A DNA stretch of 64,000 bases. It comes from Desulfuromonadaceae bacterium. GTDB taxonomy: Bacteria; Desulfobacterota; Desulfuromonadia; Desulfuromonadales; Desulfuromonadaceae. The position numbers were made by a program, and so were the translations under genes. The notes under the pieces are model-generated. The model did not search any database. It saw nothing but the letters and a program-made list of their open reading frames with translations, and had not been told where the DNA came from. Positions 63,691 to 64,000 of the stretch are shown in pieces; positions within the stretch are counted from its first letter, which is position 1; each line of letters begins with the position of its first letter. The DNA lies in assembly GCA_016936455.1 (NCBI GenBank), contig JAFGXV010000003.1, positions 115,544 to 179,543 of the forward strand. Direction: 5' to 3'.

Positions 63691-64000
<310 letters not shown>

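Overview
The window looks like a chromosomal segment of a Gram-negative, anaerobic or microaerotolerant deltaproteobacterium, most plausibly Desulfuromonadia (Desulfuromonas/Pelobacter/Geobacter relatives). Indicators are an LPS gene (lpxC), a 2-oxoacid:ferredoxin oxidoreductase beside malate dehydrogenase, a cytochrome bd oxidase with a DUF4492 partner, several sigma-54 regulators, and a regulator fused to an [FeFe]-hydrogenase-like iron-sulfur module. This placement is inferred from gene content only. I see no transposase, integrase, phage gene or CRISPR array; nearly all of it reads as core genome.

Layout. 1-5.3 kb (minus strand): the 5' part of an MscS-type channel gene, then a cytochrome bd operon (DUF4492 - cydA - cydB - cydX-like). 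5.3-19 kb: aminotransferase and M20 peptidase; M23 peptidase with acpH; a proton antiporter with a structured leader; a two-gene YeeE/YedE transporter; DUF1015; an SH3 envelope protein; two radical SAM proteins flanking an MltB-type transglycosylase; tRNA-Ala(GGC). 19.2-23.5 kb (minus): ppiD-like - purC - purine permease. 23.7-35.6 kb (plus): rod-shape operon mreBCD-mrdA-rodA, then comEC, hisS, aspS and a LysM lipoprotein. 35.7-40.2 kb: mdh with a leader holding two terminator-like hairpins, then korAB. 40.3-45 kb (minus): TetR regulator, rhodanese, rlmKL, FKBP isomerase, PHP phosphoesterase.

45.1-51.3 kb (plus) is the most unusual part. It holds an orphan membrane histidine kinase with an internally duplicated membrane unit, two oligopeptide-type ABC ATPases without permeases, and a regulator joining two ferredoxin clusters, a hydrogenase-like H-cluster domain, a third FeS motif, a sigma-54 AAA+ domain and a Fis-type HTH. 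An 18-bp palindrome lies just before the regulator gene. A 14/18 match to it lies about 140 bp upstream of a predicted sigma-54 start site that heads a roughly 107-nt, terminator-ended, C-rich transcript. Read together this suggests a redox- or hydrogen-sensing activator that drives a small RNA; that assembly is inference.

51.4-56.4 kb: yebC-ruvC-ruvA-ruvB and a large gene I do not recognise. 56.4-59.6 kb: phasin-like protein, ubiB-like kinase, and lpxC behind a possible sigma-54 promoter. 59.7-63.4 kb: the NtrYX two-component system. It converges on a minus-strand rRNA operon (5S and the 3' end of 23S), sharing one strong two-way terminator.
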